Below are positions 35,890-46,970 of a stretch of 64,000 bases of DNA, one piece after another. This DNA comes from Rachycentron canadum (Eukaryota > Chordata > Actinopteri > Carangiformes > Rachycentridae). The notes under the pieces were generated by a model. The model saw only the letters and a program-made list of their open reading frames with translations, ran no database searches and was not told where the DNA came from. The DNA is taken from the NCBI GenBank assembly GCA_038496675.1, contig CM076651.1, forward strand, positions 22,307,019 to 22,371,018, given 5' to 3'. Position numbers and translations under genes: made by a program. Numbering within the stretch: the first letter of the stretch is position 1; each line of letters opens with the position of its first letter.

Positions 35890-37646
35890 TAACTAATATG
35901 CAGGCTCCATCAGTTTATTTACTAATGAGTCATTGCCTACTGACGTTACTGATGTTACAGCACCTTGTGACCGACACATTCTTCATGAGTAACCGAACAA
36001 ATATTTCACCGCAGTATGAAACACACTTGTTCTTCTCCCAGTTCACTGGTGATGACTGGACTCTGGAGCATGTTCGGGGCTGCCTGGGTTTCAGCTTGTT
36101 GCTTTCTTGTGTAAAGTGGAGAATTTGTGTAACACATTTACAGTGCCAGTAATTTAAAAGTAATACAATTCCTGTTCTTTGGGAAACAAAAATGAGCCCT
36201 GGCTTTATATGCAAATCCTCCATGGTCAACTCCACTGATCTGTCCAGGATTACAACAGCTGTTACAGTGAAGGTGTAACAGGAAACTAAAGTCTTATTAT
36301 TTTAAACATTGGGCCATTAAACATCACCTCAATGATCAACAGTGATTTCAGTGCGCACACTGTGGAGTTCCTGTGCTGAATTCTCTTCATTCCTTCATGT
36401 TCTTGTTGTTAACGTGCCAAATGTTGAAACTACTGTCATTGTCATTATTCGACTATAGCAACACAATATGAATAAGATGTTATGGATGACAAGACACAGC
36501 AATCTAGGAAGCTTTGGGCTGAGTCTGTTGGAATGCTGCATCATGTTTATTTTGTCATGGATCTCCATCCATTGCCTTTGTGTGTCCACTTGTTGCAGTG
36601 CCCTCCTCGCTCACTGCTGATGTTCAGAAACTCAACTGTGAACTGTGTTGGATGTGAAAACTTCACCCTGAGTCTGGAGGGGGTCAAGGAGGGTTTAAGT
36701 GATGCGAAAAGTTTTCCTTCTGTTTTTATTTAATTTCTTGCTAGTAAGTGCTGTTGTATCCTATCCTGTGTTGTGATAACAAATTAGTTCTAACACATCT
36801 TTCGTTTTGTTTTCAATAAAATGTATCTTTTGTGGCAGGATATTGTATGTAGTGTGTTGTCACCAGCTTCTTGTTAACATCAATAAGAAAACATCAGGAG
36901 AATCATACTTTTGTTGCACACTGTGATTCATTAGAAACATGACAAAACCAGTGCATTCTTGCTGCATTTTTGACTCTAAACATATTTTGTTTCATGCCAG
37001 CTCAACCCTCTAGTAACTCTATTCAGAATGTCTCAGTAGCAAACCTCATTTACTAGAGTATTATAGTATGATAGTAATACACTCAATAGGATTGTGTATA
37101 AATTGTGTTTAAAAAGACCATCAGCATAAAGATGTTTACTATTTCTATATGATTTCTTTACCCATATATCACAAATCTGTTTGGCACTAAGGCCTTTCTG
37201 CTAAGCATTTTGACGCTCCCTAAAAGATACCTATGTGTTTTAAATCCATCAACATATACCCTACTACACACAATATTGTCACTACAACATTCTTTTAAAT
37301 GCTCAAATTAGGAACAGAAAGAAATGCGATAATAATGATAATGGATCATATGTGTTGTGCATCTACTTGTAAAGTAAATTAGATGAAGTGGAATGGACTT
37401 ATTGTTAATAAGATTTTATATTTAAATACATGTTTGTACACAGCAGCAGAGTACAGTGTGTTTTGACATCATAAATGTTGCATATCACATACAAACAGGG
37501 TAAAGCTATGTTGTTAGTGTAGAAGTGCAGTGTCACCCTGTGGACTGACCACAGGCACAGTGAAGCTCTCAGGTAACACTACTCTCTGCAGTATCACTGT
37601 GTGGTGGCTCCACACAAGGGCTAATGTTCTCTGACAGCAGCCTCTC
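35890..37646. other. Intergenic DNA between efhd2 and the FAM107-family gene
   Basis: No gene is recognised. A good polyadenylation signal (ttcaataaaatg, about 36813-36824) could end a long efhd2 transcript. The last part is presumably promoter and 5' UTR of the following gene. Confidence 0.4.
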
Positions 37647-37668
37647 ATGACGGACCAGGATGACTCAG
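37647..37668 (+). CDS. FAM107-family gene, coding exon 1 (22 nt)
   Basis: The ATG of MTDQDDS plus one base, followed by the donor cag|gtaggt. The single left-over base joins AC of the next exon as Asp. Chosen because the next exon opens in the matching phase. Confidence 0.65.
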
Positions 37669-40600
37669 GTAGGTGAACTATCTTTATCATCCTTTGGATT
37701 ATACTGTGTCATCTGAAACAAACCAGTTTCTGATCCGGAGTGGCCTCTTTAAAGTTCAACATGTAAAGTCAGGGGTACAGGCTGATCATAATGTGATTAA
37801 TATTAAGAAATGCAGTATCTGCATTTTTTTCAAATTCAGAATTTGTGTTACTATTTCTTCAGATTAGTCATCAATATAAAAAAGCAAGAGGTCAACTTCA
37901 TTGCTAATTCATTTTTACAGTTACCAGTGTGTAGACTACACGATTCTGCTTTTAGTTCTTAATACTTGTTATGTAGCTAGTCTTTCATTAGTTTCAACAT
38001 TTTTCTTCAGTCTTCTCCTCTCTTCTGTGAGCTCAATGGACATTGACACTGTCACCATGTCATCCTCTGTGTGATGAATCATATACAGGTGCACCTGCTC
38101 AATGACATAATAAATATACATTAACATCTCCAACTACCTGTTTTCACATGCCTTGCTCTTTGATTTCAGTCTCCCCTTCATGACTCTGCCCTCACCCCTA
38201 TTCCCTCCTTTCTCAGCATCTGCCCAGCGTGCAGAAGCAGCTCTCTGTTAGTTTCTCAGGTGCCCCCATCAAGTGTTTTCATGCTTTAAGAACCACATCT
38301 ACTGCTGCTTCCTACTGTCCACCAACTCCTCCACATCACACCACCTCTGTCCAACTGAATTATCTGAACACTAGGACAGCATGTCCACCACTGGTTCATT
38401 ACCCAATAGCAACACTAACACACGGAGATCCAGTTGAACAACACTCATCCACACAGCAACAATCACAGAAACAGTCAGTTCAACTTGTACAACACAGTTA
38501 TTTGTGTTCTGACCTCCTGGGTAAGTCATTACACATCACTCTGAGCTGACATCATTACTCATAAATCTCACTAGTGTGTTGTTCAGACTGAGTTTAGTGA
38601 TTGATCGTATTCATGAGCAACTTCACACAGTCATCTCCCTGTTGCCAGGTGAAACCAATCAACATTATGTGTTCACTGATTAGGGATCGGTCCCAATAGC
38701 GGTTCTCTGTTATAATAACTAATGGAGCTCTGCAGCCAACTAATTCGTATTGAATCTTTCACTCATATTCTCTGTTGTAACACCAGTTAGTTCCTAAATT
38801 CTTGACGTCATGGATTCACCAGATGTTGAAACTTTCCTCTGAGAGTCAAAGTCACTGAAATCACATCTTTCCTCTGATGTTGAAGATTAACTTAAGCTCC
38901 TGACTTGCGTCTGCAGGGGTTTAAACGCTGCACTGCTGATTCATGATTGGCTGATTGGATAATAAATAAGAAGCTGTACACATATTCCTCATAAAGTGCT
39001 CAGTCAGTGTAGACCTAAGAAAAAATGGCAAGAAGCTCAGACTCTGTCAGCTGCAGCATTGGGACAGTTCACCTTCAGTTATCATTAAGTGCTTTATGCA
39101 GTTTATTGAATTGATATTCACCAAATGAGAAAGTGGAATGAATTTTTTTTTTCACTGTGCAGCTATATCCCAGTAAGGAGCAAACTGAGTGGTTAATGAA
39201 GGTCACAGAGCAGAAGATGAAAAAGTTAAATTCTTAAATTTATCAAATTAAATTCTTAACTTCACTAAATGAGTGATAATTTTTTATTCTCCACCAAGTA
39301 CTAAGATTTAATCAGTGATCCCTAAAACGCACCCCAAGAATCTTTCAGTGATGTTTTGATGTTTTTTACATGTTTAATATGTAATGTTCTTGCAGACAAT
39401 GGAGTCCACGATGAAGCCAGTTCAGTTCATTCAAACCCTATCAAGTCTTTAAGGACTCACAATGAGCTTCATAAGGAATTGCTATTGGCCCACAAGAGGT
39501 AGGTACCATACAAAATGTGTTCATCCTTTCTAAAATATGAATGAGTAACCACTCATATGGTTTCACTAAAAACAAGCATAATTCTTTTGTAAGTTGACAA
39601 GTGCCATTGAACTTCCTAAAGCAACTTTTTGTAAGAATTTATTTGCTTTTGTGTCCATCATCAAAATGCATCAAATGCTTCTCTCTTCTGTCATTCCTCT
39701 TGAAAGCAGGTCTCATGAAGAATACATGAGAGTCTCTTTCTCTCACAAAGTTGCAATCATACACCTTCTCTTCATGCTGCTGCAGTCCTTCAGGCCATGG
39801 GAACCTGAAGCAGTGTAAAGTGATATGTTAATAGGAGGACAGATCTGGCTCCACCATTGGCTTGCCCTGATAGCAAACACTGCACCAGTGAAAGCACTGG
39901 ATAGTTGCGTTGTATCTGTTCATCTGACCTCACAGTTTACAAAGTTTATACCAGAAAGAGTAATAATAATAATATTATTATTTCAAAGGCAAGTAATTTC
40001 ACAAATGGTACATACATTAATACACTGGTAAGTAATTCTATATGATATATGTGTAATAATCTTTAATATTTCAGTCCTCAAAACTAAATACATTTTTATG
40101 GCTGTTAAAAATGGCCCATATTTAAGGTATTTAGGGTATTTATATACCCACAATTTCTAGCAATGCTACACACCCAGGTCCAAGACACAGATGCCCTTTG
40201 GTTGAAATAGTTGTTCTGTGCCCAGAGGAAATCTTGTGGATTTATAGGTATGTGGTATGTTCCAAGGTTGCCACCTCTTGGCTAATGACTCTAGGTGGAC
40301 AACCAGGATGGAACTTTCTGGCAACGCACCTTCCTCAGTGTATGTTGAGGCAGCAATTTGACTGGGAGTGTTCAATATAATATTTCCACCTGTGTCACAG
40401 GCAATCATTTGGGTGGACTCTTCATTGCATTGAAGTTTTTTGCTATATGGTCTTTGCGTGTGTTTAGGGAGTCATGTTTCAACAAATCTTTCAGCATCTG
40501 TACAAGTTCCCTTTCAGTTGGACAGATTGGATCAGTTGCTAGTTGTTGTGCATTTACATTTACTCATTTGGCAGATGCATTTGTGAAGGACAGCAGTAAA

Positions 40601-42573
40601 GCTGTAAGGAGGAGGTATATATTGCAAAAAGTAAGGGTCCTAGAACCAATCCTTGGGGCACTTCTCTGAGCAGGGAATGGAAGAAGGACTGGAGGAGCAC
40701 TCAGAGTGATAGGATTCAGCACATTGCCCAGGATGTCCATGTTAGAGAGCACGGACAGCAGGAAGAATTGGTTCACTGAATCAAAGCCTGCTGAGAAGTC
40801 CAACTAGATCAGAATATCTTAAGCTGTAGCTTTACGTTAGCTGTAAGCTTTAATGGCTTTGTCACCTAGCTGGGAACTTATTGGGAGAGGATTAACTATT
40901 AAACTCTACTAATGGATGTGTGGGTATTGTTAGGTTGTCAATTATTGGTTGTTATCAAAAATAAACAAAATATCAGCATTAGAAATATTAATAACATCAA
41001 AAATCTAAAATGTCAGATAGCAAAAGCATGGTAAGGCTGGGGTGAAAATTTAATTTACTGTTTAATTTGGTATCACTGTGTCAGGTGACAACATAAAGAA
41101 AACATTTGTATAATATGGGAGCAAAGAGCTACACATGCTACTGTGTAAAATAACCAAGTAAATGTAATAGAACTCTGAGAGTGTGAGTATAAATAAAGCC
41201 CTTTCATATTTAAACTCTCTGAAAACTAAATGCTGCCATACTGTCTATAAATCACCTGTATTTTGACTTTTCCACAATGTCAAACTCCAGCTGTCTCTTC
41301 TTCTATGGGCTAAGGGGTCTGGTGCTGAGTAGCAGATCAGAACTTCAACAAGTGCTGGAGAGGAGGAAGAGGGTGCAGAGTGAACAGGAAGAGGGTGGAC
41401 AGAGCAGCACTCCTCTTGAGCATGTGCTCCTGAGACGTCAACAGAAACAACTTGAGGTAATAGATTCTGTTTATAGATGATAAGGTTATTAACAATGGCA
41501 GAAAATTATTTTTTGGATCTTGAAATTCAAATTCAAATGGACACTAACTGAACTGCCTTACAAGATCAAGGAAAACATAAAAAAGCTGCAGGCACCTGTG
41601 GGGGTCAAAGGCGACAGGGCAGCTACAGATGAAATGTTACTTGACATTACAATTTGACTCTCAACACATAATCAGCAGCATAATGAGCTGCGTTCTTGAC
41701 ATCCTATCTTGGCACAGATTTACTTCACTGTTATCAGGTAACAAAAAAGCTCCATCATTTACTGTTTAAGTGTCTTTCAGAAAGGTTTACTGGATGTCTA
41801 AGTGGAAGTGCTACTTAACACACATTTTTTCATGGTGGACACTCACTGGTGAAATAGACTGTGGTGTAGAGCAAGTGGCGATCCTACTCCATACTTGTGT
41901 GGAAGCCCATGAAAAAAAAACCCTTTACATGCAGATTATTAAGGGGGGTTGGAGCAACATCAATACACTGCATAGTGCCTTCATGGGAGGTTAAAGAGGG
42001 TTTATAGTTGTCATTGTCTCTTTTCTCCTTGGATCCCCAAACATTTGCTTGGTTTGCCTCTATCGGCATGCCATTCTTTGTTGTAATGTGAAATCTGGCC
42101 ACCATCATCATTTCTTTAGGAATCATTTCTGTAAAATATTGAAGTTTAACAAACTGAGAAGTGCCACATACAGTAAAAGAAGTCACTACTTTAAAAATAC
42201 ACAGCATCTCAAATGCTTTGAAATACAGAAACAGGAACACCAATAGGAGAAAGCTCACGTTACTGGATTGCTACATACATGGTAGTGTGTGTAAGCATGG
42301 TTAAGCGTTTAGAGTAAAATATTTGAGTAATTCTCTGAATAAACATCAATCTGTGCACATTTGGACCTCACAAAGTCATACATCTTTGGCCTTGTCTTGG
42401 TCTGAAGTAACCATCTTTGTCATTTACACATGAATTATTTTTTCTCTTGTCAGAGGGAGAAGGAACAAGAGGAAAGGCTACGAGAGGAAGCCCAGTTGAT
42501 GGAATTTGTTAGAGTGCGACAGAACCTCAGAAAGATCCACTCAGTGATCCAAAACAAGGCGGCACATTTGTGA
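37647..42573 (+). CDS. FAM107-family protein, complete, four coding exons
   Basis: FAM107 proteins are small, coiled-coil, stress-inducible proteins that associate with actin. Four exons (37647-37668, 39396-39498, 41315-41456, 42454-42573) have consensus splice sites and join in phase to 128 aa, close to FAM107B (about 131 aa). The diagnostic core is NPIKSLRTHNELHKELLLAH, then SELQQVLERRKR, then LEHVLLRRQQKQLE, and near the end EFVRVRQNLRKI, colinear with NPVK..R.H.(E/D)LHRELL, PELQ.V.E.R.R, ELL.RQQ.L and EF(V/I)KV..NLRR in FAM107A/B. The N-terminus lacks the PELI motif of the human proteins, so this may be a divergent or fish-specific paralog. Human FAM107A and FAM107B are not on 1p36. The tiny first exon is supported mainly by phase. 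Confidence 0.85.
37669..39395. other. FAM107-family gene, intron 1
   Basis: Non-coding. A stretch at 38229-38520 followed by a donor-like ctgg|gtaagt could be an alternative non-coding first exon, but it has no family-like coding sequence. Confidence 0.4.
39396..39498 (+). CDS. FAM107-family gene, coding exon 2
   Basis: The acceptor is cttgcag and the donor aagag|gtaggt; 103 nt. It encodes NGVHDEASSVHSNPIKSLRT and HNELHKELLLAHK, the family signature. An internal ATG is out of frame. Confidence 0.88.
39499..41314. other. FAM107-family gene, intron 2, with a LINE-derived repeat
   Basis: A repeat-like block at about 40560-40805 (ccaatccttggggcacttct ... gttcactgaatcaaagcctg) resembles a common fish interspersed sequence in which an antisense reading says that a group differs from controls. 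Its family is not identified. The rest is AT-rich. Confidence 0.35.
41315..41456 (+). CDS. FAM107-family gene, coding exon 3
   Basis: The acceptor is gggctaag and the donor cttgag|gtaata; 142 nt. It encodes GLVLSSRSELQQVLERRKRV and ends LLRRQQKQLE, the charged coiled-coil region. Confidence 0.88.
41457..42453. other. FAM107-family gene, intron 3
   Basis: No repeat or other gene is recognised. Two overlapping open frames on opposite strands (about 41884-42258) have no splice support. Confidence 0.45.
42454..42573 (+). CDS. FAM107-family gene, coding exon 4 and stop
   Basis: The acceptor follows ttttttctcttgtcag; 120 nt including the TGA at 42571-42573. It encodes a Glu/Arg-rich helix (REKEQEERLREEAQ) and the terminal EFVRVRQNLRKI box. 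Confidence 0.9.
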   Translation, partial: REKEQEERLREEAQLMEFVRVRQNLRKIHSVIQNKAAHL

Positions 42574-42662
42574 AACACTGTAGAAGAACGTACCCACACA
42601 TCTAATTTATGCACAGTAGATTGATGATTAAATTTGATGTTGTCTTGATAAAAAAAAATTCT

Positions 42663-42756
42663 GCCAGGATAATATTTCTAGATTGCATCTTGTTTTGTTT
42701 TTTTTTCCACAGACAAAAAAAAAAAAAAAAAAAATGTAAAAAACAATTATCCTGGC
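42663..42756. repeat. Inverted repeat enclosing T-rich and A-rich tracts
   Basis: The 11-bp arms at 42663-42673 (gccaggataat) and 42746-42756 are exact reverse complements. Inside them a T-rich stretch (about 42692-42708) faces an A-tract of about 20 (about 42715-42734), so the whole block can fold. It lies 90 bp past the FAM107-family stop codon. Confidence 0.7.
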
Positions 42757-43539
42757 AAAACAAAACAAAAAATCACTAAAATTTCATGGATTTTTTTTTC
42801 ACAGATACATTTTTTGCAGTCAGTATTTTATAGTTTCCATTGACTGTTACATCATTTTGTTCTCAACAAATTATACAAGATACATCAGTTAAGATTTACT
42901 GACTTAATAATAATTTGTTCATCAAGAGTTGGTGTGTTGATAGTATTTGTGGATATAATATAAGAAGAGCTATGATGAACTACTTACAGAAGAAATGTTT
43001 TATCCCACATCAAAGTGAGGCAGAAAGTATTACTAAAGACAATGTCATTGGATTACTCAAAAACTACACACTAAAAGTACTTCAATGTGCTTGTGCCAGT
43101 GGTTTAAGAAGTACTAAGTCAAGCAGTATATGTGTAGTTAAGTTTGTGATGGAAGAATGATGAAGAAATGTTTCTTTATCATAAATTAAGGTTTGAGGAA
43201 AGTTTATTTTCCCCTGGAAGGAACTACACAGAAGGTATCTAAGAAGTATCAATTATCATCAGCCTCAGTGTCTTGAACTATCAGTTGGGTTAACCCCCAT
43301 TGTTCTGTTCCTTAATACAGATTAAAGAAATGTTGAAAATGAAACCTACACCATCCTTTTCTTTACTTACTTTACTTTGAAAGGATCGCCATCCCTCACT
43401 TTGAAAGGATGGTGTAGCACTTCTCAATGAGATTTGGTGCAGCTTTAAAGTGACCAACAGTATTATACTGTATAATCAAAGCTCATATCAATTTGATGTC
43501 CATTTAGTTAATTATTCGGATCTATCACAGTATTATCTT
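42757..43539. other. Intergenic DNA, nothing recognised
   Basis: AT-rich. There is a duplicated ctttgaaaggat motif at about 43375-43415. Confidence 0.4.
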
Positions 43540-44470
43540 TATATAGTCTATGCTACTATCCTACTGTCCTCTAATGTGGATACTGTTGCCCTGCCAATTG
43601 AGCTCCTGTGTATCTAGCGTTGTGTCTCTGAGTCGTGCATTTGAGTCGTTCGACCTGCCAGAACCTTGTCAGTACAAACTGGCCAGCAATGGACTCCGAC
43701 TCCATTTAGACTTAAAGCCCAGGGGCAAAGGATCCACCAGCAAGAGGAGCAGATTGCATTGTTAAGACACGAGCTACAGGAGAGAACTGACAGAGAGGAG
43801 ACTCTTCTCTCTGTTTTTGGTAATCAAATGAACTCCTTACTTGAACAATTACAGAAACTTCAGTGCTCACCCATTCGGGGACAAGCAGTCCAGCTCCAGC
43901 CTCTCCTCCTGCCCCAGCCAGTGTTCCTACGACACCTGTTCCCATGATGCCACAGCAACTCTCCCATCCCGAGTTTCTTGGCTGAGTCCAGCGACTGCCG
44001 TGCATTCCTCAGGATCCTCAGATCATGACAAAATTGCCTACATCATCTCGGGCTGGGCCGAGGCGTGAGCCAGTGTGCAGTTTTCTTGCATTCACCCAGG
44101 CTCTCACCCACCAGGGTGAGAGGTGGCTCGAGCCCGAGTGAATCTCCACCAGGGTCATCAAAAAGTTTCGGACAATGCCATTGAGTTTCGGACAATAGTG
44201 GTGGAGAGCAGCTGGAACCAGTTCAACACTTTTCTTAATGGCCTCTCTAGTGTATTAAAGGATCATCTGGCTCCTCTAGACCTGCCGGAAGACCTCGACT
44301 CCCTGATAGTTCTTGCCATTAAGATTGACAAGCCTCAACAGTTCCCCTCCCAGCCTAAGGAGGCAGCATCATCACAACCCCTCTCCCACCTGGCAGCAGC
44401 TCCCTGCTGCAGTCTCCGACTTGACTGGACATTCGGCATGTGTTCCGCCTTCACAGCATACTAGTGGACA
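43540..44470 (+). mobile_element. Ty3/gypsy gag region, decayed
   Basis: After a primer-site-like actggccagc, an ATG at 43690 opens a frame that stops at once. Neighbouring frames hold a typical fish gypsy gag: RLKAQGQRIHQQEEQIALLR, a coiled coil, a Pro-rich hinge, and then fragments equivalent to the capsid (FRTIVVESSWNQFNTFLNGL). At least four frame changes or stops are visible, and no protease or polymerase follows. It is a fragment of a dead element. Confidence 0.7.
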
Positions 44471-44820
44471 ATTCCTGAACGGAATTTGCCGTGTTATCTG
44501 ATATATTTTCTTTCGGGATTGTTCCATGCTCAAGAAATCAAGCCCTCAGTCCCCTCCATCAAACAACATATTCAATGTGAGAAAATCCAGAAAGGAACGC
44601 AATCAGCCTTGCATTCTGCCAAGCTACATTGAAACCTTGCTCCACCATACAAAGAAGGTCAGTTAGTCTGATTCTTTCAAAAACATTCCTCATCAAACTG
44701 AATCTTAAAATATCTGCTAACATCAAAATGTGGCCCATATTCCATGTTTCCCAACTCAAGCCTTTTAGATTAGCAATTTGAAAGTGGTAAAACAGCACCC
44801 CATGGTCAATTGCATTTTCA

Positions 44821-45266
44821 TGTACATTATCACGGCTTTGGAAGAAAGGACTCAGTAGGTTAAAAAAACAGCAATAATTTTATTAAATCCAAGATACACA
44901 GTCAGGCAGGCTGTGATTGAAACACCAGGAAATCAAAAGTAGGCAAGGGCAATGAGATACCAAAAACAGGTAGGGTCAAATCTCTTATATTAGAAACTCA
45001 CAAAGACGTTAGACCTCTTAACCTATCTGAACGAGACAAACTGGTGCTGAGGGGAATACACACATGAACTATATACTCAAAGGGAGGGGAGATAATGAGA
45101 CACAGGTGAAACCCATTAGGGGAGGAGCAGGTAATCAAACAGCCAGGAAACACAAGAAGGCAGGAAGTGGGTGATCTGGAATGAGACAACAGGTGAGTCT
45201 TTCAAAATTAAACAGGAACACAAGAAATGGACAGACACAACTTAGCTGCAGGAACTGATTGTGACA
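44821..45266 (-). repeat. Gypsy-type LTR (solo or orphan)
   Basis: On the minus strand it starts TGTCACAATCAGTTCCTGCA and ends ...GTGATAATGTACA. It contains a polyadenylation-like region and gagacacaggtgaaacccat, all typical of fish gypsy LTRs. A partial second copy is at 53566-53742. It points opposite to the gag fragment at 43540, so the two are probably separate insertions. Confidence 0.6.
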
Positions 45267-46342
45267 TACATGTCACCAGCTGTACTGGGGACAAAATGAA
45301 AATGCATTTTTCTAACAATTTGGCACTGTTTCTCCATTTGCATTTCAATATTGTTCACTGTAGAGTAAATTATGACTTTAAAAATTAAAAGTCATATGCT
45401 TTTCCATTGTCATTTTAATATTATATACATAGATTTATCGTATAAGTATGTGAAATTTAAAATGGAAATTGCAAATTTACTTGCATTTTAAATTTTATTT
45501 TGTCCCAAATAACATACATATTTTGAAAATGAAAATGTCATTTTGGAATTGCATTATCATTTAAACATTGTCCCTGTACTGGCTTCCATAGTGACTGACT
45601 GGAAGACTCTTTTCAAACACCAGTCTGCTTGTAAAACAAAGATGAAAAAATATTTGCGGATTAGAGGAGGAGGCAGGGAGAAAATGAGTCTGGAAGACTA
45701 CAAGGGACTTGACAACAGACAGTAATGAAATCCTCATCTTTACATCAGGGCTGTCTGTGCAAACAAGAAGCACTTATATGTAAATACACAGACAGAATTT
45801 CAATTGCTGTGGTTCTGCTTAACTGATATTACTGATGACAGGGATAATTAGTTTTCCACAGTTGCTGATGAATGAGACATGGAGGGCTATCCCAACTAAT
45901 ATTCACAGACACACATACATAAACACGTCTCATAGCTTATGCCATATACCGTGCCCCTCCATTCATTTGCTACTATTTACCTCTATGTTAATCCTCTCTC
46001 CTTTCACATCCCCCCTTTTCCCCTCCACTCTCTTGCACGCTCTCTTTTGCTCCTCCCCGCTTTTTCCTCAAAGGAGCAGGCTGCTATTTGATCCAGACTG
46101 CTTGTTACATGATCTTCTGGTATACAACACTCCCTTGCTAGGTGATGGTTTTTGGAGTTGTCCAAGCTTTGCAGTGCAGAGACCACTAAAGGATGCCAGT
46201 GCCACGCTGAACTTGCTTCCCTTTCTTCCCCTTCTTTTCCCATCTTGTATTCTTAACCAGTATATTTTTTTATCTGACCTCCCTTTACCCCCAACGCGAC
46301 CCCTTCACCCCCCTGTCTCCTGATGTTGGCGGCCCCTCAACA
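45267..46342. other. Intergenic DNA, then lrrc38 5' region
   Basis: AT-rich repeat-like sequence to about 45560. A pyrimidine-rich stretch at about 45950-46320 directly precedes the lrrc38 start codon and is probably its 5' UTR or promoter. A 162-codon open frame there (45835-46323) is low-complexity and is not called. Confidence 0.4.
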
Positions 46343-46970
46343 ATGTTACCATGTGTTAACTGGCTACAGCCTTTCCTTGCCTTGCTCTCCTCGACCTTGC
46401 TTACGCAAGGTCTTAACTGCCCATCCAGCTGTTTGTGTCCAGACCATCACACTGTGGACTGCACCGGCCAAGGTCTAAGCAGTGTCCCAGAATCCATCCC
46501 TCTGGATGTTCGACGTCTCCTGCTCGCCAACAACTGGATTTCACAGATTCCGTCTGATTTCCTTTTCCTCTACAGTGATCTGGTCCACCTGGACCTGAGG
46601 AATAACTCCCTCTCCCAGTTGGAGCGAGGGACACTGAGCTCCTCTTCTAGATTAGTCTTCTTGGACTTAGGGAACAACAACCTGACAGAAATTCCCTCTG
46701 GAACATTTGGGGAGTCCAGGAGCCTGATCAAACTGCGACTTGGGAACAACCCTTACCTAGGCATGGTAAGCAAGGGTGCTTTTACTGGGCTGACTTCTTT
46801 GAGGGAGCTGGAACTGGAGAGAAATGGTCTTACAGTACTTGATGTCAGAGTCCTGGAACCCCTGCCTTCCCTTCAAACACTGCGTCTGGAAGGCAACCCC
46901 TGGCTCTGCAACTGCAAGTTTGCCAGATTATTTTTATGGCTGACAGAGAACCGTCACAAGCTCCCAAATG
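46343..46970 (+). CDS. lrrc38: LRRC38-like BK-channel gamma subunit, first coding exon (partial gene)
   Basis: LRRC38 is a single-pass membrane protein that shifts voltage gating of BK (Slo1) potassium channels. This exon encodes a signal peptide (hydrophobic core residues 8-21), a Cys-capped LRR N-terminal domain (C26, C30, C32, C40), about five to six leucine-rich repeats (residues 45-180) and the start of the LRR C-terminal cap (NPWLCNC, 185-191). It ends at the donor aaatg|gtaaga in phase 1, after KLPN. The reading HTVDCTGQGLSSVPESIPLD and HLDLRNNSLSQLERGT is closer to LRRC38 than to LRRC26, 52 or 55, as remembered. The second exon, expected to carry the rest of the cap and the transmembrane helix, was not found to 64000. 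The ATG at 46343 is used because the one at 46323 is out of frame. Confidence 0.85.

Noticed and set aside
38229..38549. Possible extra exon of the FAM107-type gene with a donor-like end
   Set aside because: The coding join from 37668 directly to 39396 is already in phase and the stretch does not resemble the family; at most an alternative non-coding first exon.
45835..46323. 162-codon open frame on the + strand just before lrrc38
   Set aside because: Low-complexity Leu/Pro/Ser reading caused by a pyrimidine-rich tract; better explained as 5' UTR or promoter of lrrc38.
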